Assembly: GCA_013396995.1 (NCBI GenBank)
Contig: VWZP01007832.1
Location: 2,556,313 to 2,620,312 of the forward strand
DNA: 64,000 bases
Direction: 5' to 3'
Source: Dicaeum eximium
Lineage: Eukaryota > Chordata > Aves > Passeriformes > Dicaeidae
Shown here: positions 1 through 10,732 of the stretch, one piece after another
How the letters are laid out: every line of letters starts with the position of its first letter
Position numbering within the stretch: the stretch's first letter is position 1
Position numbers and translations under genes: made by a program
The notes under the pieces: model-generated
The model's database searches: none
Told to the model about the DNA's origin: nothing
Seen by the model: only the letters and a program-made list of their open reading frames with translations

Positions 1-92
1 CCCATACGTATGTGACAGATGAGCTGAAGACACTTGGGGTTCCTTTTCTCAACCGCAACGCAGGCCTCTTTGTCTGGATTGATTTCCGAAAG
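1..92 (+). CDS. ACCS: ACCS third-last coding exon (5' end outside window)
   Basis: Reading from base 3 gives 30 codons, HTYVTDELKTLGVPFL then NRNAGLFVWIDFRK, typical of the C-terminal small domain of ACC synthase-like enzymes. The exon ends in phase 0 before a GT donor (AAG|GTTGGT). The true 5' end of the exon is left of the window. Confidence 0.88.
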
Positions 93-1132
93 GTTGGTAG
101 TCTTAGGAAGTGAGGCTTCTCCTGGGGTGAGGGCAGGCATGTAATGCTGCTGCATCTAGAGGAAAGGTTAATATTGTGACAAGCATTTTGTTTTAACAAA
201 TCTGTCATCTGATGAGGAGAGGGAAGGACTGCCAGATGTTTCAGTCTATTCTTTTCCTTTCGTCAATCTGTGAACTTCCCTCCTTGCAGGAATCTTACTA
301 CTCTCAAGCCACTCCCCTCCCCATTTCTTGCTTTGTATCACAACTGCTATACTTCAGAGGTAAAAGGAGTCTCCCTTGGCCTTTGCAGACCTCATGGGAA
401 TCACAAATTCATGAGGATCTCAGTGATGTAGTCTATATGGTACTAACCTCTGGCCCTTCTGATGGCTCTCCTAGTACCTTAAGACAGGCACATTTGAGGA
501 GGAGTTGCTGCTCTGGAAGCGTTTTCTGGATAATAAGGTCTTCCTGTCCTGTGGAAAAGCCTTTGAGTGCAGTGAACCTGGATGGTTCCGCATCATCTTT
601 GCTGACAAGACCAACCGGCTGCAGTTAGGTGAGTAATGTTCTTTTTCCTCCCACCACAATTTCTGCAGCACTGTTCCCTTCTCTTCTTAATCCTAAACTT
701 AGCCTTTATTATCCTCTCGTCTTCTCTGTTTTTTTCTCCCATTCTCCATTATCCTTTTCTGGATCTGATGGATTTGGAGACACTTATGGCTTAAACGAAT
801 CCATGAGTGTTTCTCCTCCTTATACCACTGCAGGTATGCAACGGATACGCAAGGTTTTGGAAGAGCGTGAGCAGGAGATACTGGCTGAGGAGAAGGAGCA
901 GCCTTGTCAATCAGATCAGGATGGCAAAGCAGATAGCACAGATGAAGTAATTTTTGTATCCCGCCACCAGGACCCTATCTGTGCCAGTAACTCCAGCCTT
1001 GGTGACCTCATTGGCCTCCTCCAGCAACAGATGCGTTCATCTGACTGGCTGCAGAAAAATACAGCCGAGCAATTTGCCCAGGAAAAGCCAGAGATCTATG
1101 ATGTGTTCAGCAAACTGGTGGGGAAGCAATAG
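1..1132 (+). CDS. ACCS: ACCS, 1-aminocyclopropane-1-carboxylate synthase homologue, 3' part (spliced: 1..92, 475..628, 834..1132)
   Basis: The last three coding exons of a PLP-dependent fold-type I aminotransferase-like protein; the 5' part, including the PLP lysine, is left of the window. The joined exons give 180 residues in one frame. Family landmarks seen are NRNAGLFVWIDFRK, then a GTFEEELLLWKRFLDNKV segment, then CSEPGWFRIIFAD. In plant ACC synthases the Arg of the GWFR motif binds the substrate carboxylate, and it is kept here. Beyond the fold is a charged tail of about 98 residues ending FSKLVGKQ. Animal ACCS proteins are not established as true ACC synthases, and the physiological substrate is unclear. 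It could in principle be the paralogue ACCSL; I prefer ACCS because it directly precedes EXT2 on the same strand, as I recall for human. Confidence 0.9.
475..628 (+). CDS. ACCS: ACCS penultimate coding exon
   Basis: The acceptor is CTCCTAG|TACCTT and the donor is TTAG|GTGAGT. It encodes YLKTGTFEEELLLWKRF through to DKTNRLQL and includes the carboxylate-binding Arg in GWFRIIF. The length is 154 bases (51 codons plus one base). The leftover G joins GT of the next exon to make a glycine codon, so the frame is intact. Confidence 0.92.
834..1132 (+). CDS. ACCS: ACCS last coding exon with stop codon
   Basis: The acceptor is CCACTGCAG|GTATGC. The exon opens GMQRIRKVLEEREQEILAEE, a charged probable helix, and ends FSKLVGKQ then TAG at 1130-1132. 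It contains a conserved-looking stretch, SLGDLIGLLQQQMRSSDWLQ. The coding part is 299 bases (two bases completing a glycine codon, 98 residues and the stop). Confidence 0.9.
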
Positions 1133-1617
1133 GGGTCAGTGTGCCTTCAGGGGCACTACTGAGCAGTGACTGACCCTGGGACCCTAACAACTCAGTAGTG
1201 ACTTGCAGCAAATAATATATTTTCTGTATAGCAAGAAAATTACTTTGTAGGCACCCTCCTCTCCCCCCTGTTTGAGATCTCTAATTTGTACTATATAGGT
1301 GTGTTTCCTTGGATTGGGGTAAGGGTAGGGAATGGGGGGGGTGTCTTGTTTGCGTGCTGCTCTCTGCTCTGCAGCATCAATGTATTTTATATTTCATTTC
1401 TAATGAATATGCTCTTAACTCTCTTAAAAGGTCCTGTGGTGTAATTTTTTATTCCTCACACTTTCCAAAAAACGACTTTAGACTGTTAAGTTATGTGAAG
1501 TTTCTCTTTTCTTAAATGATGATCAGATTTAGCTATTTGAGGGGGCAGCTGTCTTGAAGAGGTGTTTTTGGGAGGTAGAACCTAGTGTCAGCCCTAATTT
1601 AGCCCTAGCTAAGAGTA

Positions 1618-1623
1618 AATAAA
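1618..1623 (+). terminator. Candidate ACCS polyadenylation signal (proximal)
   Basis: A canonical AATAAA about 490 bases after the stop codon, followed within 30 bases by a TG-containing stretch. It is one of two candidates. Confidence 0.4.
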
Positions 1624-1804
1624 CATGTGCACAGATTCATCTTCATGACTGAGGCTCTTGGGACCATAGTAATCTAGACTGAGTTCTATAAACCTTTTTG
1701 TTTTGAGTTGGTTTCCAGTCTGACCTCAGATTGGACAGTATCCACCGCCCTCAGCTGGTGAAATGCCTGGTTTTGTTTCTATTCTTCTTTTTTATATTCA
1801 TATA

Positions 1805-1810
1805 AATAAA
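1805..1810 (+). terminator. Candidate ACCS polyadenylation signal (distal)
   Basis: A second canonical AATAAA about 675 bases after the ACCS stop codon. Confidence 0.35.
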
Positions 1811-3953
1811 CTGCATCCATTGGCCTCTTGACAGAATGTCCAGAAAAGAGCTACAAATGGAGACGCAATAGAAAGTAGATGTTCTTTCTGCATTTTTTCT
1901 ATTCCTGGAAGTCTATCCCTTGTGGTTAACAATGATGGATATTGGCAAAAGAGTGCAGAGAATGCTGCTGCCACTGTGCTAGGTGTACCTGCAGGTACAG
2001 CTGCTTCTGTCACCTACCACAGGCATCCAAGGACACACCTTCCACCATTATTACAATAATTAATGCAATTTTTTTTCTGTGTTTCTCAGTTTGCAGGGTA
2101 ATTTTTTTGACTAAATGGTATTCTTCTGTCTCCTCCTTCTCTTTCCCATTTTAAGAAACTGTTTTCTGTATGCTGGTGGTAGATTGCATAACTGGAGGGT
2201 AACTGGGAACCCTCCATAAACTCGAAGGGTTCTTTCACAGATAAAGAGCTCTTCAACTTCTGGTACTATAAAATATAGATATCGTAAAGGAATTGGAGCT
2301 GGCTTTTCTGCATACACATTAATCAAGAGTTGAAGGAAATTGCTCATGAAAACTGAATAGAAGTGCACCTTTCCCCTCCTCTTAGATTTTGGCAGATGGG
2401 CATGAGTGACAAAAGCACATCTGCATCATAAACCAAATTACCAAAGCATAGGCAACAAATAGTTAATGCAACCACAATTTGCTGTGTGGTGATGGCAGAA
2501 AACTGCTTGGACAGTGAGAAGGAAAGTCTGAGCAGTGGCTGAAGAGAAGATGGTGCTGCTTGTGACTGCTGTGAGCAGCACCAGTGCCTCCTTCAGCAAT
2601 GAGGCAAGGTTGGTGAGGTGATTGGTAAGATCAGTATAAGGGATAGTTACAAACACAGTATTTGCTAACTAGTTTGGCATTTGTCCATGGACAATATTTT
2701 AAAGTCCACAAAGAAAGCTGTAGCAGAAGACAGGTCTCCTTAATGGAATGGGAGGTGAGATGTACAGCCAAATTACACATGGACTTCCTGATTTTCCCCC
2801 TCTTATTTATGTACCCCAAGGAGGACCTGAGCAACAAAATTTTAGGGATCAAGCTCTTTGAAATCAAGATCCAGGTAAGACATTAGTTAAAATTATATTT
2901 TAGGGGATCCCTATAACAAATCCATTAATTACTCCTAATTTTATTTTGTTCTAGGCATTCTTACAATTGGAGTATATGAATATACAATAGTAACAATGTA
3001 TGTAATATTTTTCACCCATATCTATTTACTGCTCAGAAAGCAGGTTGTAGTGTCTGTGTGTGGATTCAGCTAATAAAGCACACCTCTGCTGGAAAGAGAG
3101 TGTAATGTGCTTTCAGAATCCTCACAGGTAATATACTATGGCCCACAGTCATATCTGAGCTTGTTGTAACTCAACAGAACATACACGCACACTTTGTTGC
3201 ATGGAGTATTCTCTATGTTTTTTTTCAAGTTCAACACCTGCCTGAGGACCACTCCACTGAGGAATGTTAACTTGGTCACAGAAAATAAAAATTTAACTGG
3301 AAATGAAGCAAGAGAGAAACATAGTTGTGAGTCTGCTGCTGGAAAAAACAATGGATTTTTTTGACTGTGCAAACCCCATAAATTTTGTAAATGACCTTAA
3401 CTGGTTTACAAGAAGTGGTAAAAATGTAGAAAGTCCTGTGCATATGTATATAGAAGCTGAATCAATTTCTATTTGCTTTAAAATTACCTCTGAGAGGAAA
3501 AACACAGGTTCTGCCTGTACGAATTTTTTGTTCTTTCTGCTACCTTCACGCTAGATGTTTTCCCTGCTTGATGTATCTCACAGTTCTCATTAATGGCATT
3601 TTCTTTTTCTATGTGGCAAATCTCTACAGACAAAAACATAGAGAAAAGATTAAGGATTCTGTCATGCTCTCCCTGCCCTCATATTTCTTTTGACCTGTTT
3701 GTTAAGTGATAGGCAAACAGAGCAGCACCCCAAATGAAGCCAGTCATATCTATGTTTTTAAAACTTCTGCATTTCATCTAAAATAAGAAATGCCATCAAA
3801 ATTAGTATAACGCTGTGCCTTCATTGCTTGTACTCATTGTAATCGTACAAGATGATAAAACCCACTTTGCATACAATTTTTATGTTCCAGTTATCATTCA
3901 TTTGAGCACAGAAAGGATCCTAGATGATTTCATGGTCCTTGCCATATTCCAGT

Positions 3954-4023
3954 CACTCTCTCTCTCCCCTTCCCTCTCTGTCCCCCTCTTCTGCCCCCTT
4001 GTCCATTCTGTCTCTCTTCTCCA
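3954..4023 (+). repeat. Pyrimidine-rich (CT) tract
   Basis: About 70 bases that are almost all C and T on the + strand, with TCTC, CCCC and TTCCC words and only scattered purines. It is low-complexity sequence that could form triplex DNA, and no gene assignment is needed. Confidence 0.6.
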
Positions 4024-5116
4024 GAGAAGTAGTCAATACTTTCAGGGTAAAGGTGGGAATTTCCTGTCCAGCACTGCTCTCTGTCATAGAAACTTCCACA
4101 ACATACATTTACGGCATACACTTGATGTGTTCATGTTTGTGGGAAGTAAACATCTGTAATCTCTGAATTATTAACCTGTGTTACATTGCAGTTAAGCAGA
4201 CAACATAGGTGGGGCCCATTCATGATAAGTATTTATGAAAAATCATGCATACTTACAGAAAGAATCTGTGAAGATGAGTTTTCCTTCCAGAAATTTAATA
4301 GGTCCTAAGCAAAATATCTGTAAGGGAAAATATCCACTGATAACTTCAGTGTTTTCCACCTTAACTGAAGAAGGGCAGTTCCTCAAATGTACTGTGTGAT
4401 AGACTTTATTTTTTAAAAAATAAATGTTAATCCTTTAATTGTTGTCTTTCTCTTTTGGAACATCCAACAGGTCACACAGCTGGGCTGACTGCTGTGTGTT
4501 TCCCCCATCCCCATAATGACACAGTTTCTTGAAACCTGCCTTGGGGTCAAATTATCATTTATATCGACAGTTTCTCTGCAGTCCTCCTCCAGTTACTTGG
4601 TTACAGAATCCCTCTATTGCTCTCATCCTGCTGGCAGAGTGGTGGTTTCATTTCATCAGAGAGATGGCACACAGAGGCTCTATGATAAAAAACCTCTCAT
4701 GTAGGAAGCTATGTGAATCGCACCCCTGAAAATTATTTCTGCATCTGAAGTATCAGGCATACAAAACTGCTTTTGGACTTTTAATTACATATGCATCTAT
4801 TTTTGTAAGATTGGCTGACTTAACAAGAGGTTGTTTTGGTTATTTCTAAAGCAATTCAGACCACATCATGGAGAATAGGGCAAGGTAACCTACAAGGTTT
4901 ATATACAAAATGATATGTGTTCTGTCTGAGAAAATCAGAGTGGCAAGATAGACTCATTTTTGATTCCAGTTAATGCTTTATTTATTACTGACTTACATAA
5001 AACACTGGCAACTGACTGATGACAAGATCCTAGATTATTTGCAGCCAGCAAATGTACTGAAGAGACTGAGGAGGTTATAAATACTCTACTTTTTGTCCTC
5101 AGTTTGCCGGGATTGG

Positions 5117-5204
5117 TTATTTTTAGCAGATAGCCAGTCGACCTTATCAAAATGAAGAATCAAAAATAGTCTGGAAAAACACTGCAAGGAAAGGCTATTT
5201 TTAG
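5117..5204 (+). promoter_or_regulatory. Candidate enhancer with MEF2-like sites
   Basis: TTATTTTTAG (5117-5126) and CTATTTTTAG (5195-5204) match the MEF2 consensus YTAWWWWTAR. A weaker reverse-strand version (TCAAAAATAG) lies between them. An E-box CAGCTG occurs about 165 bases further on, and another perfect MEF2 match, in reverse, lies at 6384-6393. Function is inferred from motifs alone. Confidence 0.25.
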
Positions 5205-6599
5205 CTCTGTCTATTCCCTGCTGCTATCCAGCAAGGTCTGATGGCAGAGCTCATGCACGACTGCTTAGTTATTCTAGGCAAGTGCTTGTTATGACCTGTC
5301 CTTTCCCCGGATGCCTCACTGCAGAAGGCATTCGATTGATTAAAGATTAATGCCTCTGCAGACCGTGACAGCTGAAAGCTTTAGGGAGGGGGGAACACAC
5401 ACTGACAGATTGTTTCTATCTGCATCTTTCTGCCAGATTAATAGTTTCTTTGAGGGGAACTCTTGCCTAACTGAATTTCCTTGTGTCTCATATTCCTCAG
5501 TGGGAGCTATTGCAGCATCCCTTCTAAGTATATTTACACTTCTTTTTCCTTTCAGTTCAGGAAGGCAGTAGAGGAAGTAAGAGTTACAGAGATAAGTTAA
5601 ATCACTGTTTTGACCAGTGCCATCCATAACAAACCAGTAGCACTGGACACGTATGATGGACTGGATCAAGAGAGAAAGCAATGCAATTGGCTGCTAGATA
5701 GTTTATTGATTGGACTGGTTAAAAACTTCACTGATATAAATGAGGATACCATTTGATTGTAAGACTTTAACCAGAACAGTGCACCAAAGCAAAGACCTGG
5801 CTGCTATAATATCCTTCTTTCTCTTATAATAGAAACTCTTTAATTTAGTTCAGTACCTTATATATTGGTAGCAGCCAATAACAAAATTTTCAGAAGAATA
5901 AACTGAGCTATGACTTTTTCTAGTTATGCTATGATATAGGTGGAAAATAAGGTCAAAATTATGTCCTCAAACCATTAGATTTCCTCTTAATATTTGCTTT
6001 TTAAAACTACCTCCTTTTAATATAAAGGTGTTTTCAGCATGTGCTACTTCCATCACTGACTGCATAAGGTGCACCATAATCTCATATGCAGCTTCTTTAC
6101 ATGTGGAGACAGGAGCTAGCAAAAGGTTTTCTCCTCTGTACACTGATCTTCCAGCAGAAAATGCAGGATGCTGTATGCGACAGCAGGCAAATGTATGGTG
6201 TCATGGTAAAACCCTTAAAAACAAATTTCAAATTACTCCCAAAGAGCCACATAAGGCAGGACATAAAAGGGCAAAGCAAAGGGAGGTGAAATATCTGATT
6301 TCTCCTGTGCATTTATAAAAATTGATAGCTGGTTATCCAGATACTGATGAATATTTTCACAAGCTATAAATGGCAACCCGGAGTCTAAAAATAGATGCTG
6401 TGCCGCAGACTTGTCTGGCTTAGCTACATCACTAGAATATAAACAGGCTCCCTGATGTGGTTTCAGGGGAATCTCTATCAAGACAGACCACATCCTCCAT
6501 TTTTCTTGCTATATAGCTGATGCCTCTTGCATTTGTTTAATTCTAGCTTTTAATAAAATTGCACCGATTTTCAAATTTTCCTGCAGGGATAAAAAGATC

Positions 6600-6800
6600 A
6601 TCAAGTCTCCGTGAATATTTCAGCTACGATTGATTCGGTGCACTTTCTTCTCGCTGGCAGAGCAGGGAGGCAGAGGAAGCGCCTGCGGGCACTGCATGGG
6701 CTGGCGCAGGCTGCGTTCTGTGACCCCCACCCGTCCTCCCCGCCGCTGCACGTGGACCAGCCAGTGTCCCTGTCACGCGACAGGGCTGGGAACATCCCTC
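6600..6800. promoter_or_regulatory. Moderately CpG-rich patch upstream of EXT2
   Basis: A local GC rise with about a dozen CpGs, for example in CCGCCGC, CACGCGAC and AGCGCC, in otherwise CpG-poor intergenic DNA. It might be an alternative upstream promoter or a conserved element. Open frames on both strands here look like by-products of base composition. Confidence 0.25.
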
Positions 6801-7765
6801 CTTGGCTCAGGCACATCCAAGCACTGCTCATGCTGGTGAATCCCATAACTGCAGAGATCCAGCGCTCATCCCAGCAGCCCCAACACATGAATGGGGCGCC
6901 TTCCAATTCAGAAAAATCAGACATTGTCCAACCATCCTCCTGAAGGAGGGTTCTGCCTCTGATTTATGAATGGGGCAGCTTGCAGCGATCGGGAGCTGAT
7001 GGGTTACTCCCAGAAGCATTATGTGCCGTAACAAACCCCAGTAGCTTGCACTTGCGAGGAGGAACGAGCCAGTACTGGCGCTCAGAAAGGTGCTTCAAGA
7101 TCCCTGAGTGCTGTCTGTTGCTAGTTTGAATGTCACGGACAAGATGAAGAAGGCAGCAGTGAGTCTGAGAGAATGCTACATCACCTGCAATGCCACGTGT
7201 GTGAGGAGAAGTTGAAAGAAAGAAGAGGAAGCACTGCAGTGACAGTGTTTTGCCTTTTTTGTGGGAGTTCCGAGCTGCCTGTGCGTGCATGTGGATGGCT
7301 TTGCAGAAGCCGTTTTCCCAAGGGCAGGTGAAGTGAAAGAGAATTAATCTATCGCTGGCAGTCACGGCTGTTTAAGGACACTGTACTCAGTGTGCGTGTG
7401 ACAGAGAGATTCCGTTTAGAGGCTTAGAGCAGGGATAGGTGCAAACCCCCATCCTTTCACAAACACACCTTAGGGGAGGGTACACCATCGCATCACCGTG
7501 GTACACAAGATACAAATCTATAGAAATGGCAACAAGAAAAATTGAGAAGGGGAAAAATACAAAAGCTGACACTGTAATGAGATATACATGGTAAGGGTCT
7601 TTTAAAGCACCAAGGATTACAAGATGGAAGCAGAGCTGGCCTGTGTTGTATTCCAGGAGGCAGAGAGGCTGGAAATGCTTCTGGCTCAGAGATCAGGCGG
7701 CTGAAGGGGCTGCAGTAGGAGCATTTTTTGCGGCAGAACATAATTGTTGAAAACTTTATTGGTTA

Positions 7766-7813
7766 AACTGTAACAACTGAAACAGTTACAGTCCTAACAG
7801 CTGAAAACTGTTT
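7766..7813 (+). promoter_or_regulatory. Cluster of MYB-like motifs
   Basis: Within about 48 bases there are CAACTG (7774-7779), TAACTG in reverse (7783-7788) and three near matches (AAACTG twice, TAACAG). Part of the cluster forms an inverted repeat, ACTGTAAC and GTTACAGT with a 10-base spacer. The site lies about 1.1 kb upstream of the CpG island. Confidence 0.25.
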
Positions 7814-8000
7814 ACAGGTGAGAGATACAAAGTCAGCCGTGTTTCCACCTCGGAGGCACTGAATAAAGTCAGGGTCTGCTGTTTCAGCCCCAGAGAGCAG
7901 AGAAGGATAAAGAACACAGTGTCACATGCAGGGACACCACGCTGCTACAGCTGGAATGTCTCCATTGTACCATTGCCCCGTGCATGGTTCAGCTGCAGCA

Positions 8001-8356
8001 TTTTGGGATTGTTCAGATGGAGAAGAGAATGCTCTGGGGAAACTTTGGAGCAGCCTGAAGGGAGCCTACAGGAAAGCTGGAGAGGGACTTTTTACATGGG
8101 CATGTAGTGATAGGGTAAGGGGGAATGGCTTTAAACTGGAAGAGGGTTTAGATTAGATATTAGGAAGAAATTCTACACTGTGAGGGTGGTGAGGCACAAG
8201 TGGCCCAGAGAAGTTGGGAATGTACCATCCCTGGAAGTGCTCAAGGTCAAGGGCTTTGAGCAAACCGGTCTGGTAGAATGTGTGCCTATGAAAGAGAAGT
8301 TGGAAGCAGATGATCTTTAATTTGGCCTCATTCAATTCAAACCATTCTATGATCTT
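8001..8356 (+). mobile_element. CR1 LINE fragment, 3' end, sense orientation
   Basis: This matches the 3' end of an avian CR1 element. The remnant ORF2 C-terminus reads LKGAYRKAGEGLFTWACSD, then RVRGNGFKLEEG. It is followed by GAGGGTGGTGAGGCAC, CCATCCCTGGAAGTG and the terminal ACCATTCTATGAT, the usual CR1 3' sequence. It is 5' truncated, as most CR1 copies are, and the coding remnant breaks at a stop. The left boundary is approximate. Confidence 0.88.
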
Positions 8357-8369
8357 ACCTACTTGAGTG

Positions 8370-8408
8370 TTTTTTGTTTGGTTGGGTTTTGTTGTTGTTT
8401 TCTTTTTG

Positions 8409-8442
<34 letters not shown>

Positions 8443-8600
8443 TTTTTGTTGTTTTTTTTTTTTTTNNNNNNNNNNNNNNNNNNNNNNNNNNNNNNNNNNN
8501 NNNNNNNNNNNNNNNNNNNNNNNNNNNNNNNNNNNNNNNNNNNNTTTTTTGTTGTTGTTGGGGTTTTTTTCGTTTTATTTGGCCTACAGACCAAGTCGAC
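8370..8600. repeat. T/G-rich low-complexity tract around an assembly gap
   Basis: Long T runs mixed with GTTGTTG and TTGGG words flank the unresolved bases on both sides. The tract starts just after the CR1 3' end. Its real length is unknown because of the gap. Confidence 0.85.
8466..8544. other. Assembly gap (79 N)
   Basis: A run of N inside a poly-T region, most likely a sequencing or assembly failure in a homopolymer. Translations across it are meaningless. Confidence 0.99.
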
Positions 8601-8879
8601 TCCCATTTTTGGGAATGAAACCAGTGTCTCTGATTCCCGCACAGCTGAAGTTTTGTGCAACAAATTTGTCCTTCTCTATCTTTTGTTAGAAGAAGATACT
8701 TCCAGTTACTTATATGAAGGGTTTGGGGAAACTGTAGATTTGGGATATTTCCTTACTGAAGTAGTGTGATCCAACAGAAAGTGACACATGACCCAAAGGT
8801 CCCCACGAGAAAGCCCAATTTTTGGAAAGTCACATAGGACTGGCGGAAAGCGAGCCAAGAATGCAGAAGTGCTGGAAGC

Positions 8880-9260
8880 CAGGGTAGCGGTGGTTCATGG
8901 GCACAAGTGTCGCCCTCCCAGCCGAACGCTGACGCGGTGCCCGTGCCCGCTCCCACGGGAGACGCTCCCGCACCTGCCGGGGGAGCCCCGNGGCCCGTCC
9001 CGTCCCGTCCCGTCCCGTCCCTCGACCCTTGCGCCCCGTAATGCTGTTGGCACCTCTGTGTCTGCCGCGTCTTGCAGACCTTGTGCCGTGCTTGCATTGC
9101 CCGAGCGGACTGTGTGGTGTGTGCGAGAGAGCGTTTCCATGGATGGACAGGTATCTTGCACTGGGGGCTCTTCCAGCCGGGCTCAGGGATGGACAGATTT
9201 GGCGAGTGGCTGAAATGCTCGCTGCGGAGTGCGACCTGTGGCATCACATAGCTGGTTCTG
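8880..9260 (+). promoter_or_regulatory. EXT2: CpG island, probable EXT2 promoter and exon 1
   Basis: I count about 27 CpGs between 8911 and 9132, far above the surroundings. It is the strongest CpG cluster upstream of the first EXT2 coding exon and lies about 1.6 kb before it. It includes five tandem CCCGT units and one unresolved N at 8991. A plausible first-exon donor is GGACAG|GTATCT at 9150/9151, but exon 1 limits cannot be fixed without transcript data. Birds commonly have this layout of a CpG-island non-coding first exon. Confidence 0.55.
8994..9018 (+). repeat. (CCCGT)5 tandem repeat
   Basis: Five perfect 5-bp units inside the CpG island, three bases after an unresolved N. The N suggests that the neighbouring sequence was hard to resolve. 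Confidence 0.9.
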
Positions 9261-10708
9261 GTGCTATGGTTATCTGTGTCAGGAAGGAGGGATAAAGGAC
9301 GTGGTTAACAGCTGGAGGCATGTGGGAAGTTTTTGGTTGTAAAGCTGATAGTAATGTCGTATTCTGGCTTCTGTCCTGATAACAGCATGAGACATGTATT
9401 GCCTTGTATAGGGGATTTTAGAGGCTTTCTCCAGAATCAGATTGTGGACATAAAGTGATGGGAAGAGCCGTTAAAAGTGGAATGTTTATTAGCATCTGAG
9501 TTTATTTTAGTGCTACTGTGTGTAAGTACAGTCAAGTCATGCATTAGCCACCCCATCCTAGCAGTCTTCTGTTAAGAACACAAAATAAATGTATTTTAAT
9601 TTGTCGCACCATTTGATTAATAATGAAATTAATGCTTCTTTCATTCATTTGTACTTCTTTTATTCATATTTGTTGTCTGCTGGACAGTTGACATGTTAAA
9701 CTTTCTTTCTATCTCACAAAGGAAGAAAACATCCCATTTGTCCAAAAGAAAAACACATAATTGTACTGTTCACATTCTTTTTCTGGAAAACATGCTTACT
9801 ACTCTTAAAAAGCTCTTATTATGGAGAGTTCAGGTTGAATTTACTTATTATGAAAGTTTTAGTTGAAAACCGAAGCAAGTTGTTGCTTGCTGATTTTTCA
9901 ATCTGTAGTTAATGTAAATTGTCTTTTGCAGGAACCACAATTCTGTGTGTAGGAGCTTGTAAGAAATATCAAAGATGTCAGTAGTTTGTGATACTTTATA
10001 TTATGTCATGTTTTTAATTTCAAGTGTAGTTCAGGCTTTAGTGAACTATTTAAATGCTTTTCTCAATGTGGCTGCAGTGGCAGCTCATAGAACACTTTTA
10101 TGCCCCACAAGGCACATTTACAAAGATGACAAATTAATTCCGTTTTCTTGCCAGAAGTAGTTTACCATCATTCTAATCAGATATGGTGGGGCTCCTATTA
10201 AATTCAATTTAGAAGCACCTTTACCTTAGAAACAGTATCATGGTCCTAACTTTTGTGTGATGCCCTGTTATAAGCCCCTTGTAGGTATCCAGGTTATTTC
10301 TTTTCTCCTGTAGATAAGCATTTTGGTTTTTTATTAGCGTATTAGCATTCCCTCTGAATATGCTTTCTTTAAGGTGTAGTGGGACCTATGGGGCCTCAGC
10401 CCTTCTGCAGTGTCTGAGATTTCCTCTCTGCCCAAGCTGTGCCTTTTTCTGGCTTGTGGTTGTTAATTGGCCCACATAATTTCACTACAGCCAGGCCCAG
10501 CAGATCAGCCTCACTTGGTGCTTGCCAAGTGGCAGTCCTGGTTGGCATCCTGCATTCCAGTGGGACTCAGGAGCATCTGAAGAAAGCCTACTACAATCTG
10601 CTGAGGCAAAGACCTTCCCTGAAAGGAGTAACTGCATGTTTCTCTGCATTGTGGTAACTATGTATCTCTTCTAGAGTTCATCCTGAAACCTGTCTCTCTG
10701 TTTTGTAG
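9261..10708 (+). other. EXT2: EXT2 5' intron (inferred)
   Basis: AT-rich sequence between the CpG island and the first coding exon. It ends with a good pyrimidine tract and acceptor, CTCTCTGTTTTGTAG|TGACAAG. I see no other gene. The start of the intron is uncertain because exon 1 is not mapped. Confidence 0.45.
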
Positions 10709-10732
10709 TGACAAGAGATAATTGATGCCATT
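10709..10732 (+). other. EXT2: EXT2 5' UTR portion of the first coding exon
   Basis: A 24-base leader between the splice acceptor and the start codon. The first three bases are TGA in frame with EXT2, which rules out an N-terminal extension through this exon. It also contains an out-of-frame ATG at 10725. Confidence 0.8.

Larger units (their letters stand above)
1133..1810 (+). other. ACCS: ACCS 3' UTR (extent inferred)
   Basis: Non-coding sequence directly after the ACCS stop. There are two AATAAA hexamers, at 1618-1623 and 1805-1810, and either could end the transcript. No downstream element clearly decides between them, so the 3' limit is inferred. Confidence 0.5.
1811..8000. other. Intergenic DNA between ACCS and EXT2
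   Basis: No gene is supported here. Open frames are short and show no family resemblance. Contents worth noting are a pyrimidine-rich tract near 3954-4023, MEF2-like sites at 5117-5204 and 6384-6393, a moderately CpG-rich patch at about 6600-6800, and a MYB-like cluster near 7766-7813. The rest is AT-rich unique-looking sequence. Confidence 0.6.

Noticed and set aside
6601..6943. Overlapping open frames of about 110 codons on both strands
   Set aside because: Both are open because the patch is GC-richer and stop-poor. Neither resembles a known family, and two opposite-strand frames cannot both be explained as genes without other evidence.
8753..9247. Minus-strand open frame of 164 codons over the CpG island
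   Set aside because: It crosses an unresolved N and reads Gly/Arg/Asp repeats from the CCCGT array, a composition artefact of the island.
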